Shown here: positions 11,646-22,159 of the stretch, piece by piece
Position numbering within the stretch: position 1 is the first letter of the stretch
Layout of the letters: each line of letters starts with the position of its first letter
NCBI GenBank assembly: GCA_035048815.1
Contig: JAUCBN010000028.1
Location: 8,425,001 to 8,489,000 of the forward strand
DNA from: Abelmoschus esculentus
Lineage: Eukaryota; Streptophyta; Magnoliopsida; Malvales; Malvaceae
Length of the DNA stretch: 64,000 nucleotides
Direction: 5' to 3'
The notes under the pieces: generated by a model
What the model was told of the DNA's origin: nothing
Seen by the model: the letters and a program-made list of their open reading frames with translations, nothing else
Databases searched by the model: none
Program-made: the position numbers and the translations under genes

Positions 11646-12030
11646 ATACAACAAACTTCAATCGCTGTCAGGCCAAGTAGTCAACATGCCTGGGCAGACG
11701 TAAAGAATGTTGATGATAATGGTGAGACAATACTATGCCCACTAAAGAAATTGTCGAAGAAGAAGAAGGAGAAGAAGTAGATGCTCCATTGTAAAGGACA
11801 CCGCCTACAAGAGTTCAGTCTCCCCGACAAGCAAAAACTTAACCATCACCAACAACGAAATCAAAAATGAAATAGTCAGCAGCAAGGCCTCGAAAACTGA
11901 TCCTTACTAGCAGTTCTTCGGAGTTTATTTGATTCCTTATACCTTTATGCTGCTTTTACTGCTTTACTTGTTCATTTTCTTGTTTTATTTCCTGCTGTGT
12001 GTCATGGTTATAAGCATTAAGGGTAATGCT

Positions 12031-12047
12031 CAGTTCGAGTTTGTGTA
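12031..12047 (+). other. Internal polypurine-tract-like motif in E2
   Basis: CAGTTCGAGTTTGTGTA is a worn copy of the terminal tract (GTTCGAGTTTGGGGGTG at 12781-12797), lying 750 bp upstream of it. E1 and E3 have better preserved copies at similar distances. Confidence 0.5.
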
Positions 12048-12372
12048 GATTCACTGCCGTGGCCCTGCTATGAAAGGAAGTAACTAAGTTGTTTTTAATT
12101 TTTTTTATGTCCATCACCTTACTTGAAATATTGTCCATACTTTTGCACTGCTCTACATCAGTATTGCCTTAGTTTATTCTTTTAAGGCTATAAAAATCTT
12201 TCTCCTTACCATGATTAGGTCCTGTTTAAAAGGCTTAACTTTAGGATACTTAAGGAAGAAACCTTAGAAGCTTGCTATAATATTGACCTTAAAAACACTT
12301 TTGGGACATGTTTGATTCTAGGAATTCTTTTAATGAACTTAGTGATAAAGCTTAGATTTTTTAAAATGTTGG

Positions 12373-12509
12373 CTAGAGGTGCCTATCACCGGCTCTAGAA
12401 AACACTCTTCTTCATGCTAAAGGTGCCCAAAATTGGCTCTAGTGTGCTAAAAGAAAGAGAAATCTTAATGAGAAAACACAATCCTTGAGAAGCCAGAAAT
12501 TGACTCAAG
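12373..12509 (+). other. Three equally shaped hairpins in E2 3' UTR
   Basis: Stems are CTAGAG/CTCTAG (12373-12378 with 12393-12398), CTAAAG/CTCTAG (12417-12422 with 12437-12442, one mismatch) and CTTGAG/CTCAAG (12484-12489 with 12504-12509). All have 6-bp arms and a 14-base loop. The third differs from the first by a pair swap in the stem. E3 has the same triplet. Confidence 0.6.
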
Positions 12510-12784
12510 TAGTTGTTGTAATAAGAAGAGAACCTCAATTCCAAATCTACTTGTCTTGAACTTAGAGTTTGTCTAAGAAAGCCTTTAATCAAACTTGTCC
12601 ACAAAATCTCACACACGCACAAAATCTTATAGCTTGATTCTAGGTAAGTCCTTGGGTAACCGAAAGGTTAAGGCTCAAGAATTTGCATAGTTATGGTGGG
12701 GAGAATAGATGAAAACGTATGACCAATAGAGAATAAGGTTTGGCAATTTGGTGGTTTGCATTGCTTGAGGATAAGCAATAGTTC

Positions 12785-12797
12785 GAGTTTGGGGGTG
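12785..12797 (+). other. E2 polypurine tract
   Basis: GAGTTTGGGGGTG immediately before the right LTR, preceded by the TTGAGGATAAGCAA motif shared with the other Athila-type elements here. Confidence 0.8.
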
Positions 12798-14170
12798 TGA
12801 TAAGTACTCAATTCACTATCACTTTTTACACCTTTCATGGGCAATAGTCACTTAATCTACACCTACTTGGACTAATGCATGAACTTAATTTGAGATATTT
12901 AGATATTTTGCTTTTGTAACATATAAAGATGACATTTATAGAAAATGTAAACTTTACTGTACCTTTGTGCATTTACAGGTAGATTTGATGCCGCGGCAGC
13001 ACCTGAGGCCACGACAGTATCTGAGGCACAGTAGTACCTAAAGAACAAATACTGATATTGTAGGTGATCTGAAGAGAAAAATAAGGTGGACGTTTTTGGA
13101 CAAGCAGCACAAGAATTGGAGCTGGGAAATGCATGGAAAGTCAAAGTCAAAGGCCACGCGGGAAAAGAATCCTTGTGGGAATAAACTAGGAAATAAAACA
13201 AATATCTTTTATTTATGTACTTAACTTGTGTTTTACTTCAAGTTGTATTCCTAATTAGGAAATGTTTGCCCTAGGCCAAGCCTATGTAAGCCATAGCCGT
13301 CCAAGGGATAGAGAGAGCCGGATGAGAGAGAAGAAGTCACTTTAGATTTTAGAGTTTTCTTTATTTTCCGTTACGTTCTAATTTCTTTAAGGCTTAGAAG
13401 AAAGTTGTAAAGTATTTATGAGAAGAGATTGAACTTTATTTTCTTGTTTCAATGCAATAAAGTATCAAAGTTTGCTTATTCTTTGTCATTCATTGTTCTT
13501 GCATTCAAGTTCGAGAAAGAAGTTTATGAGAACTCTATTTATCTATTATTGAGTGAGTTAGATTTACGAAAGCAATAAGTATGGTATTTTTCTATTCGGA
13601 AAATACTAACTTGGCCTAGGGATAGGTTATAATTTCAGCGGCTAAAAGAAGTGTGAGATTGGTTGGTGATTATAATTGATTCACGTCGAGAGGTATCATC
13701 AAGGACTAGTCATCAACAGTACTTCGACTTAGGGATAAGAGGAATCATCAAAGGACTCTTTGTCGACTCTTAGTAAAAGTCCACCCAAGAGTAAGGGATT
13801 ACCGTGTCGAACGTAGCCCATCACTATCGAGGCAGTAAACTACAATACTGCCGAGGTAGTGTTGTGTGATTGCATTGGACAGAAACAAGTCAATTGAATC
13901 CACAATACAACACAATTGGATCTTGGCCATTTTCTAAATTTGTTTCTAGTCTTATTATTTAGTTTTCTTTATTATTTAAGTTATTTAGTTTAATTCAGAA
14001 TACCCAATTACATCTGTGTTTTTAGTTTATTTCTTTTACAGCACAAGAAGACTAAAGAAGGCATATCAAGGCTACCAATCTCTGAGGAGACGATACTTGA
14101 TATACTTATCACTTTATTATTTGCAACGTGTTCACTCGCACTAATTGCGCAACCTATTTTACACGCAACA
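12798..14170 (+). repeat. E2 right LTR
   Basis: 1373 bp, TGATAAGTACTC to ACACGCAACA, unrearranged. A worn TATA (CTATGTAAG) lies near 13276. Several TGC-n4-GCA palindromes are present, for example at 12989-12999 and 13848-13859. It is followed by the ACGAC target duplication. Confidence 0.88.
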
Positions 14171-14175
14171 ACGAC

Positions 14176-14507
14176 CTCGATTCAAGTGTCAATCTAATGC
14201 TTAAGGCAATATTCAAGAATCTTGCTATAGGGATTACACGACCTACCACTATCATCTTGAAATTGGCGGACCATTCTCATGTCCGTCCTGAATGCAAGGT
14301 GGAAGATGTGATAGTAAAACTGGGAAAGTTTGTGTTCCCAGTGGACTTTCTGATTCAAGATTGTGAAGCGGACTACAAAGAAACCATAATCTTAGGACGA
14401 CCATTCCTATCCACCGTTCGAATTCTCATCGACTGTGAAAAGAGAGACTTCACAATACAAGTAGCAGATCAGTCCATGACTATCAATGTCTTCAACACTC
14501 TCAAGTG
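14176..14507 (+). pseudogene. E1 protease, second part
   Basis: This continues the retropepsin cut at 4985: DLDSSVNLMLKAIFKNLAIG is the altered segment after the active-site Asp (Gly-Ala of the usual GAS has changed), then TRPTTIILKLADHSHVRPE, KLGKFVFPVDFLI and IILGRPFLSTVRILID. It ends with a run shared with E2 and E4 (MTINVFNTLK). It is open for about 110 codons, so the second half decayed less than the first. Confidence 0.85.
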
Positions 14508-15807
14508 AATAGATGATAATGAAGAATGCCACTGTATAGCTGGGATAAATGACACAACAATGGATGAAGATGCAGATTTTTGCTATGATAATTCTCCGTA
14601 AATGAAGGACCTTACAAAATTGCTGGAGGAGCATGATCAGGCTGAAGAAGAAGCTTATTTGGATCTACAACAAATTGGCTATTTTCAGCCAAGACCAGGT
14701 ATGAAATTTGAATTAATTGATTTCTCTAAATTTATTCCTCCTAAACCATCACTTTTACATGTACCATCTCTAGACTTTAAACCACGACCGCCTCATTTAA
14801 AGTATGTTTGTTTGGGATCTCACAATACTTTGCCAGTAATTATTTCTTTTATCTTAAATCCTAACCAAGAGCTTAGTCTTGTGAATTTTCTATCATAATA
14901 GAAGAAAGCTCTAGGGTGAACCATGGCGGATTTGAAGGGCATCAGTCCTACAATATGCATGTACAAGATACTGTTAGAAGAATGCCACAACAATTCTGTT
15001 GAGCCTCAAAGAAGACTGAATCCAGCAATGAAGAAGGTAGTGATGATGGACATAATCAAGTTGTTGGATGCAGGGATCATATACCCAATTTCTGATAGTT
15101 CATAGGTTAGTCCTGTGCATTGTGTTCCTAAGAAGGGAGGAACGACAGTGATCACAAATGAGTATAATGAGTTGCTCCAGACAACGACAGTCACAGGCTG
15201 GCGCATTTGCATGGACTATAGGAAGCTGAACAAGGCAACCAAGAAGGATCGTTTCCCCTTCCTTTTATCGATCAAATGCTGGATCGATTGGCGGGAAAAG
15301 CTTACTATTGCTTCCTCGATGGCTATTCTAGGTACAACCAAATTGCTATAGCACCAGAGGACCGAGAGAAGACAACATTCGCCTGCTCTTATGGGACTTA
15401 TGATTTTCAAAGAATGTCATGTTGATTATGTAATGCTCCAGCAACTTTTCAACGTTGCATATTGTCGATTTTTTCAGACATGGTTGAAGATTTTTGGAGG
15501 TATTCATGGATGATTTTTCTGTGTCCGGAGAAACTTTTGAAAAATACCTTGGCAACCTGGCCAAGGTAATGGAACGCTGTGAAGAAGTCGACCTTGTACT
15601 CAATTGGGAAAAATATAATTTCATGGTGACTGAAGGTACGGTTTTGGAGAAGAAAATTTCAAGTAAAGGAATTGAAGTTGACAAAGAAAAAGTTGAGTTG
15701 ACAGAGAAGCTACCACCTCCAACAAAAGTCAAAGGAATTAGAAGCTTTCTTGGACATGTTGGTTTCTACAGGTTCATCAAAGACTTTTGAAAAATCTCTA
15801 AGCCACT
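14508..15807 (+). pseudogene. E1 protease-RT linker and reverse transcriptase (broken)
   Basis: A linker of about 130 codons (KDLTKLLEEHDQAEEEAYLD, FIPPKPS, LPVIISFILNP) leads into the RT: ADLKGISPTICMYKILLEE, QRRLNPAMKKVVMMDIIKLL, VPKKGG, GWRICMDYRKLNKATKKDRF. The palm motif is FMDD near 15503-15514, in EVFMDDFSVSGETF, followed by NWEKYNFMV and LPPPTKVKGIRSFLGHVGFY. Stops occur at about 14599, 14896 and 15103, and there are frameshifts between 15250 and 15490. The RT connects to RNase H after the E3 insertion, at 21660. Confidence 0.88.
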
Positions 15808-17111
15808 TGATAAGTGCTCAACTCACTATCACTTTCTATACTTTTCATGGGCATTAATCATCAATTCTACACCTACTTGGACCAATGCATAGACTTAATA
15901 TGATATATTTAGGGATTATGCTATTAAAGATAATATTTATAGAAAAGGTAAGCTTTATTGCATTTTTGTATTTGTGCAGAAAGAAGCATTACCGCGACAG
16001 GGCCTGATGCCGACGCAGTAGAGGACAAGTAGCAATATAGCAGGCAAGCTAAGGATAAAAATAAGGAGAACATTGCTGGAGAAGAAGACCAAGAATCGGA
16101 GCTTGAAAGCAAGTGGAAGCCCAAAGACAAGTCCACGCGGGAAGACCTTCTAGATGGAATAAACTTGAAAATATTTTATTTTTGTATATGACTTGTTCCC
16201 TACTCCAAGGTGTATTCTACATAGGAAAGGTTTGCACTAGGCCAAGCCTATATAAGAACAAGCCGTCCAAGGAGAAGGGCATTTGACCAATTCATAGTTT
16301 AGAGCATACAATTAGATTTAGAACTTTTAGTTTTTCTTTCTTCTACATTATGTTCTAATTTTGTTTAGGCTTAGGTAAAGGTTGTAAAGTATTAGTGTGA
16401 GGAAGTCAACTTTTATTTCTTGTTTCCAATGCAATAAAACATCAAGGTTTTCTTATTCTTTGCCATTCTTTGTTCTTATATTCAAGCTTGGAAAAAAAGT
16501 TTGTAAGTCATCCATTTATCTAATATCGGGAGAGTTAGATTCACGAAAGGAATAAGTATGGTGTTTCTGCCATGGAACACTAACTCAACATAAAGATAGG
16601 TTTAGAGTTTCAGCGGCTAATAGAAGATGGGATTAGTTGGTGATTATAATTGATTCACGCCGGGAGGTATCATCAAGGACTTATCATAAACAGTACTTTG
16701 ACTTAGGGATAAGCAGATTCATCTAAGGATACTTTGCCGAACTTTGGTAAAGTCTTCCCAGGAGCAAGGGATTGTCACGGCAGACGGAGTATCTTCACTG
16801 TCGAGGTAATAATCTGTAGTTCTACCGAGGCAATATTGTACAATTGCATTGAACAGAGACGAGTTGATCGAATCCACTATACAACACAACTGGATCCTAG
16901 CCATCTTCCTTATCTTTATTTAGTTTTTATTTTTTAGTTCAATCACACCCCAATTAATTATGTTTTTACTTTATTTCGTTTACACAACAAGAAGTCTAAA
17001 GGAAGCATATTAAGTATACCAATCCCTGAGGAGACGATACTTGATACTTATCACTTTATCACTTTACGACATGTTCACTTGAACTAAATTGCGCATATCT
17101 AACACGCATTA
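15808..17111 (+). repeat. E3 left LTR
   Basis: 1304 bp, TGATAAGTGCTCAAC to CACGCATTA. A clear TATA box TATATAAG lies at 16249-16256. It pairs with 20353-21654 and is related to the E2 LTR mainly at both ends and around the CACGNNGNNAGGTATCATCAAG block. Confidence 0.9.
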
Positions 17112-17117
17112 AGTTTT

Positions 17118-17135
17118 TGACGCCGTTGTTGGGGA
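17118..17135 (+). other. E3 primer-binding site (tRNA-Asp)
   Basis: TGACGCCGTTGTTGGGGA, two differences from the perfect tRNA-Asp complement, both transitions. Confidence 0.85.
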
Positions 17136-17229
17136 TTGACAACTAAATTTTGTTTTCTTTATTTTCTTGCAATTTTTTTATTATATATTTTCTTTTTCTT
17201 TTAGGTGTGTTTCAAATTGAAGGTTCAAG

Positions 17230-18015
17230 ATGCAAGGAGAAAGAAAGAAATCTATTTTGGAGTTGATGTTGGAAGATATGAATCGAACCAATCAAGAATT
17301 TCCTAGATTAAATGATGATTATCTATGCCAACCAAGAGCAACCCAGCAAGTTCATGCTTGGGCAAATGTTTGTTTTAATTGTGGAGATGATATTTTGTTT
17401 AGCAATTACCCTACAGTACTAGAACATTTGGCCATAGAGAGGACCATAGATGGAACCAACAACAAAATCCTTCATGGTATGATCAAAAAGCTCAAAATTT
17501 TTTCCATGACAATTTTGTTGATGCTATAGATATGTCATGGAAATATAATTCTTCTCAAGAGTATCCAAATTCATTTGAGGAAACATTGAAAGCATCAATG
17601 GCTAGAATTGAAGAATTAATGACAGAGCAATCAAAGTCCAGGAATGCACATATAACTAGATTGGATGTACCCTTTAAGGATTTAGAAAATTAATTGAAGA
17701 GATCCGAATATGCCATGGATAACATGACCCAACAATCAATCTTTAGGGATTCTGAAATCCCAACACTAGAAGACAAAGAGGAAATTCTGGAACCTCTGAG
17801 TCTAGAACATATTGATGAGAAAGACTGTAAAACATTGAATGAGTCTACAGAAATAATTGCCATAGCAATAGAGAAGCCTAAAAAGGGCAATGTCTTGATA
17901 CCACTCAACAAGGCCGATGAGAGTAATGCTATAGAAAATTCTGAGGAGTCTAATTCTCAGGATGTTACATCAACAATGATGTTGAATAAGGAAGATGAGG
18001 ATTACTCTCACTCAT
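17230..18015 (+). pseudogene. E3 gag-like frame with zinc knuckle, no capsid core (broken)
   Basis: ATG at 17230 (MQGERKKSILELMLEDMNRT). It is open for 99 codons, includes a partial zinc knuckle CFNCGDD near 17370, and shifts frame near 17430; the other frame continues with SWYDQKAQNFFHDNF and ETLKASMARIEELMTEQSKS, and after a stop near 17690 an acidic region runs to 18015. The retrotransposon gag capsid core seen in E1, E2 and E4 is missing, and the start has no match to their gag. It is probably the C-terminal half of a different Athila/Tat-type gag placed between E2-like ends. The gag assignment rests on the knuckle and position only. Confidence 0.55.
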
Positions 18016-18096
18016 AGTTGGCTGGGCAATTACATGACGACATACTCGATCAACAAGATGGCGATGCCGTGATAATGGAGTATGAGATGGTAATGA

Positions 18097-18588
18097 TTGA
18101 AACTTTTAAATTCTTTAAAAACTCATCTCTTCCATTGCAGGTATCTTCCGAGGAGTCAAAAAATAGGATATGATTGTTTGGAAGATGATATTTTTCTGGT
18201 AATTCCATCTAATATTAGTTCCAAACCAAAGTCTTTACTGATGGAGATTTTTGAGAAGCATAAAAAACAAAGTGGGTTGATTCTTGAAGACATCAATAAA
18301 GATAGTTCTTCACTTGACTTATATCGAATTGTGGCAAAATATTGCCACAGCAATTGGCTATCACAACAATTGTCACGACAACGAAGGCTACATCCAACTA
18401 TAATGGAATTTAACGACAATAAGGTAATTAAGCGGTTGGATGTTGATATAATTTCTTCTAATAACTTATTTTTGCCTTTAGAAACAATATCAAAGTGGAG
18501 GACAGGCATGGATTATAGGAGAACACGAAAGAAAGATATCTCCACCATGATAATACAAAGGGGACTATCCGTACTAATTTTGGACTAA
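18097..18588 (+). pseudogene. E3 RT N-terminal remnant
   Basis: Open for 163 codons. Residues about 30-70 (VIPSNISSKPKSLLMEIFEK, ILEDINKDSSSLDLYRI) match the protease-RT linker of E1, and QRRLHPTIMEF, VIKRLDVDII and WRTGMDYRR match the first part of the RT (E1: QRRLNPAMKK, DIIKLLDAGII, WRICMDYRK). The domain stops before any catalytic motif, and the sequence goes straight into ORF3 sequence near 18600. The protease is missing upstream. This shows E3 descends from a pol-bearing element. Confidence 0.7.
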
Positions 18589-18599
18589 CACTTTTTAGG

Positions 18600-19430
18600 C
18601 AAAATTGTAACTCGATGAAGGGTACGGATGGATTATATGAAATATCGAGAACGACCCTTAAATAAAAGAAGCATCAACATGGGAGAGTTGATCTTAAAAG
18701 AAATTTACAAATGAGTCCCCAAGACAGGATGGACCAGGGACTTCTGCCACAAAATCATGTAGATCACACAAGCAGAACCAGTTCAGGAAACTACATAACA
18801 GTTCACTGCCAAAACTGCTACTGGGGCATAATACATGGTAGACATGTTTGACTCTGCCCACACCTCTGTCGCAGCAGACCAGTACCAGGAAATTCTATAA
18901 AGGATGACAACTATGGATCTTAGGCAGCAGAGATACATGGAGTATCAAAGAGACTTCAATAGCACACTTGATCAAATGATGCTCCACAACTTTCGAGACC
19001 AAGGGATGCAGTTTCCAGAGTTTTCCACCAACATGTTCGTAACAGCTGCACCCTACACAGAGAAAACACCAACTCCAGGAGGACCAAGACCATTCTTCCC
19101 CACATGCCCTCAGCAATAATTTCACGCTGCTGGCCCATCTAGGGCAGCAGATTCTGCCGCAACATCATCTGCCAGCAGAAGACCTTCAAAGAGGAGGGCA
19201 GTCTTCAGCACTCCCCCTAGATCCCCCATCATCATGGGCAGTCTATCAGAGGAGATAGATGCCTATGTACACCAAAGTTCAGAAGCTGTTAGGCCAACAA
19301 TTCACCATGCTTGGACAGATCTAGAAAATGATGGAGAGACGAATATAATAAAGACCGAAGATGAAGGAGAAGAAGAGGTGAATGCTCCCATGCAACGAAC
19401 TACACCCACAAGAGTCCAGCCACCAAGATA
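18600..19430 (+). pseudogene. E3 ORF3, C-terminal half
   Basis: This starts inside the PF20167-like region (KRSINMGELILKEIYK near 18665, equivalent to E2 10945) and, after stops, runs openly from 18904 to 19119 (QRYMEYQRDFNSTLDQMMLH) and 19140 to 19431. It keeps the basic cluster RRPSKRRAVFS and GSLSEEIDA, and has an acidic stretch EDEGEEEVN near the end. The N-terminal 180 codons present in E2 are missing. Conservation of the C-terminal part between E2 and E3, with the basic cluster intact, suggests it was kept by selection in their ancestors. Confidence 0.7.
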
Positions 19431-19614
19431 AGCAAAGACTCAGCCGTCGCCATCACCAAGGATGCAACAATCAGTAGCAAGATCCAAAAAATTAATTATG
19501 CAGGATAGTTCTTCGTAGTCCTTATATTTTTTTATGCTGCTTTATAATTGCTTTTTTTATATATTTTGTTTCCTACTATTTGCTCCTAATTTAAGAATTG
19601 AGGACATGCTTAGT

Positions 19615-19630
19615 TCAAGTTTGGGGGTGT
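19615..19630 (+). other. Internal polypurine-tract-like motif in E3
   Basis: TCAAGTTTGGGGGTGT, nearly identical to a terminal tract but 722 bp upstream of it, and preceded by TTGAGGACATGCTTAG as at a real 3' LTR junction. No LTR follows. Confidence 0.6.
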
Positions 19631-19972
19631 GAGCCACTACCGAGGCAACCCACTGTCATGACTTTTCCATTAAAAGGGAGGTTTTAAGTGATAATTTTTT
19701 ATTTTAATGTCCATCACTTTACTTGAATTTATTGCCTATACTTTTGCACTACCCATCATCAGTATTGTTTTATTTTATTCTTTTAAGGCAATAGAAATCT
19801 TTCTCCTTACCATAGTTAGGTTCTATTTTGAAGGCCTAATTCTAGGATACTTAAGGAGAAAACTTAGAAGCTTGCTATGAGGTTGAACTTAAAACACTTT
19901 TGAGACTTGTTTGGCTACATGAATTCTTTTAATGAAATTAGGTGATAAAGACTTAGATCTTTGGAAAGGTAG

Positions 19973-20122
19973 CTAGAAGTGCCTATAATGGGCTCTAGGA
20001 AATAATCTTCTTCATGCTAGAGGTTCCCGAAATTGGCTCTAGTATGCTTAAAAGAATAAAATAAGGAAATTAAAAAAATAAGGAGAAAACACAATCCTTG
20101 AGGTACCCGAAATTGGCTCAAG
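19973..20122 (+). other. Three equally shaped hairpins in E3 3' UTR
   Basis: Stems are CTAGAA/CTCTAG (19973 with 19993, one mismatch), CTAGAG/CTCTAG (20017 with 20037) and CTTGAG/CTCAAG (20097 with 20117). Arms are 6 bp and loops 14 bases in each. Loops of the second and third are GTTCCCGAAATTGG and GTACCCGAAATTGG. Confidence 0.6.
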
Positions 20123-20339
20123 AAATTTTTGTTTTAAGAACAGTACACTAAAGCCAAGTCTATTTGTCTTGAACTTAGAGTTTATCTAAGAAGACCCTTA
20201 ATCACACTTGTCCACAAAAATGCACAAACTCAGAAAACCTTATAGTTATGGTGGGGAGAATAGATGGAAACATAAGAACAAGAGGGAATAAAGTTTGACA
20301 AATTGATGGTTTGCATTGCTTGAGAACAAGCAATAGTTC

Positions 20340-20352
20340 GAGTTTGGGTGTG
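20340..20352 (+). other. E3 polypurine tract
   Basis: GAGTTTGGGTGTG directly before the right LTR, after TTGAGAACAAGCAA. Confidence 0.75.
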
Positions 20353-21654
20353 TGATAAGTGCTCAACTCCCTATCACTTTCTACACTTTTCACGGGAATT
20401 AATTATCAATTCTACACCTACTTGGACCAATGCATAAACTTAATATGAAATATTTAGGGATGCTATTAAAGATAATATTTACAGAAAAGGCAAGCTTCAC
20501 TACATTTTTGTATCTGTGCAGGAAGAAGCATTGCCACGGCAGCAAACTATGGCCGAGGCAGCAGAGGACAAGTAGCAATATGGCAGGAAAGCTAAGGATA
20601 AAAATGTGGAGAACGTTGCTGGACAAAAAGCCTAAGAATCGGAGCTTGGTAGCAAGTGGAAAGCCCAAAGACAAGGCCACGCAGGAAGACCTTTTAGATG
20701 GAATAAACTTGGAAATATTTTATTTTTGTATATGACTTGTTCCCTACTCCAAGTTGTATTCTACTTAGGAAAGGTTTGCCCTAGGCCAAGACTATATAAG
20801 AACAAGCCGTCCAAGGAGAAAAGCATTTGACCAATTCATAGTTTAGAGCATACAATTAGATTCAGAACTTTTAGTTTTTCTTCCTTCTACATTATGTTCT
20901 AACTTTGTTTAAGCTTAGGTGAAGGTTGTAAAGTATTAGTGTGAGGAAGTCAACTTTTGTTTCTTATTTTTAATGCAATAAAACATCAAGGTTTGCTTAT
21001 TCTTTGCCATTCTTTGTTCTTACATTCAAGCTCGGGAGAGAAGTTTGTAAGTCATCCATTTATCTAATATTGGGAGAGTTAGATTCATGAAAGGAATAAG
21101 TACGGTGTTTCTTCCATGGAACACTAACTCGACCTAGGAATAGGTTTAGAGTTTCAGTGGCTAATAGAAGTGTGAGATTGGTTGGTAATTATAATTGATT
21201 CACGCCAGGAGGCATCATCAAGGACTTGTCATCAATAGTACTTCGACTTAGGGATAAGCGAAGTCATCTAAGAAAACTTTGCCGAACTTTGCTAAAGTCT
21301 ACTCTTGAGCAAGGTATTGTCGTGGCAGAAGAGTATCTTCCTTGTCGAGGTAGTAATCTACAGTTCTACCGAGGCAGTGTTGTACAATTGCATTGAAAAG
21401 AGAGGAGTTGATCGAATCCATTATAAAGAACAACTGGATCCTGGCCATCTTTCTTATCTTTATTTAGTATTTATTTTTTAGTTCAATCACACCCCAATTA
21501 ATTGTGTTTTTACTTTATTTTTTTACAGAGCAAGAAGACTAAAGGAAGCATATTAAGTATACCAATCCCTGAGGAGATGATACTTGATACTTATCACTTT
21601 ATTACTTGACGACGTGTTCACTTGCACTAAATTGTGCATATCTAACACGCATCA
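20353..21654 (+). repeat. E3 right LTR
   Basis: 1302 bp, TGATAAGTGCTCAAC to CACGCATCA, TATA box TATATAAG at 20793-20800, followed by the CCACT duplication. Confidence 0.9.
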
Positions 21655-21659
21655 CCACT

Positions 21660-22159
21660 CTACAATTTGCTACAACAAAATCAACCCTTTGTCTTCGATG
21701 AAAAATGCCACAGCACTTTTATTGAACTGGAGAAGAAGCTTACCTCAACTCTAATAGTGATACTACCTGATTAGACTGAACCATTCGAGTTGATATGCGA
21801 TGCAAGTGACTACATAGCGGGCGCAACACTAGGTCAAAGGCGAGGTAAACTCTTCCATGTTATTTACTATGCAAGTATAACTCTCAATGATGCTCAAATT
21901 AATTACACCACAACTGAGAAAGAGTTACATGCTGTAGTATTTGCCTTTGATAAGTTTAGGGCATATCTTATAGGAACTAGGGTTATAGTGCACACTGATC
22001 ACTCTGCTGTAAAATACCTAGTGACTAAGAAAGATGTTAAGCCGAGACTTATTAGGTGGATATTTTTTCTATAGAAATTTGATATTGAAATAAAGGATAG
22101 AAAAGGAACTGAAAATCAAGTTGCAAACCCCTTATCTAGGCTAGAAAATCCTGATAATC
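21660..22159 (+). pseudogene. E1 RNase H domain (broken)
   Basis: This resumes the polyprotein after E3. The connection segment QQNQPFVFDEKCHSTFIELE is followed, after a stop near 21770, by the RNase H core: FELICDASDYIAGATLGQR with the first acidic residue, YTTTEKELHAVVFAFDKFR with the Glu, VHTDHSAVKYL with the third acidic residue, and the end DIEIKDRKGTENQVANPLSR. In the last motif the usual Asp of ADxLSR is Asn. It would degrade the RNA strand of the RNA-DNA hybrid. Stops at 21770 and 22072 and the mutated terminal residue make it inactive. Confidence 0.88.

Larger units (their letters stand above)
11646..12784 (+). other. E2 3' untranslated region
   Basis: No reading frame worth calling beyond the decayed end of ORF3 (to about 11900). 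It holds an internal polypurine-like motif (12031-12047) and three hairpins (12373-12509), both described separately, then an A/T-rich stretch to the polypurine tract. Much of it is similar to E3 19440-20340. Confidence 0.7.
4986..14170 (+). mobile_element. E2: non-autonomous Athila-type element inside E1
   Basis: The LTRs are 4986-7052 (enlarged by an inverted LTR piece) and 12798-14170. The target duplications are GCGAC (4981-4985) and ACGAC (14171-14175), one mismatch. The interior holds a tRNA-Asp primer site, gag, protease, a short integrase tail and ORF3, with RT, RNase H and most of integrase missing. It would need proteins from a relative such as E1 to move; that dependence is inferred. 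Confidence 0.9.
19431..20339 (+). other. E3 3' untranslated region
   Basis: No gene. It holds the internal polypurine-like motif (19615-19630) and a hairpin triplet (19973-20122), and is otherwise A/T-rich and similar to E2 11900-12780. Confidence 0.7.
15808..21654 (+). mobile_element. E3: non-autonomous Athila-like element inside E1
   Basis: LTRs 15808-17111 and 20353-21654, with a perfect target duplication CCACT at 15803-15807 and 21655-21659. The interior has a tRNA-Asp primer site, a gag-like frame unlike that of E2 and E4, a short RT N-terminal remnant, the C-terminal half of ORF3, an internal polypurine motif and three hairpins. Protease, most of RT, RNase H and integrase are absent. 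Confidence 0.9.
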
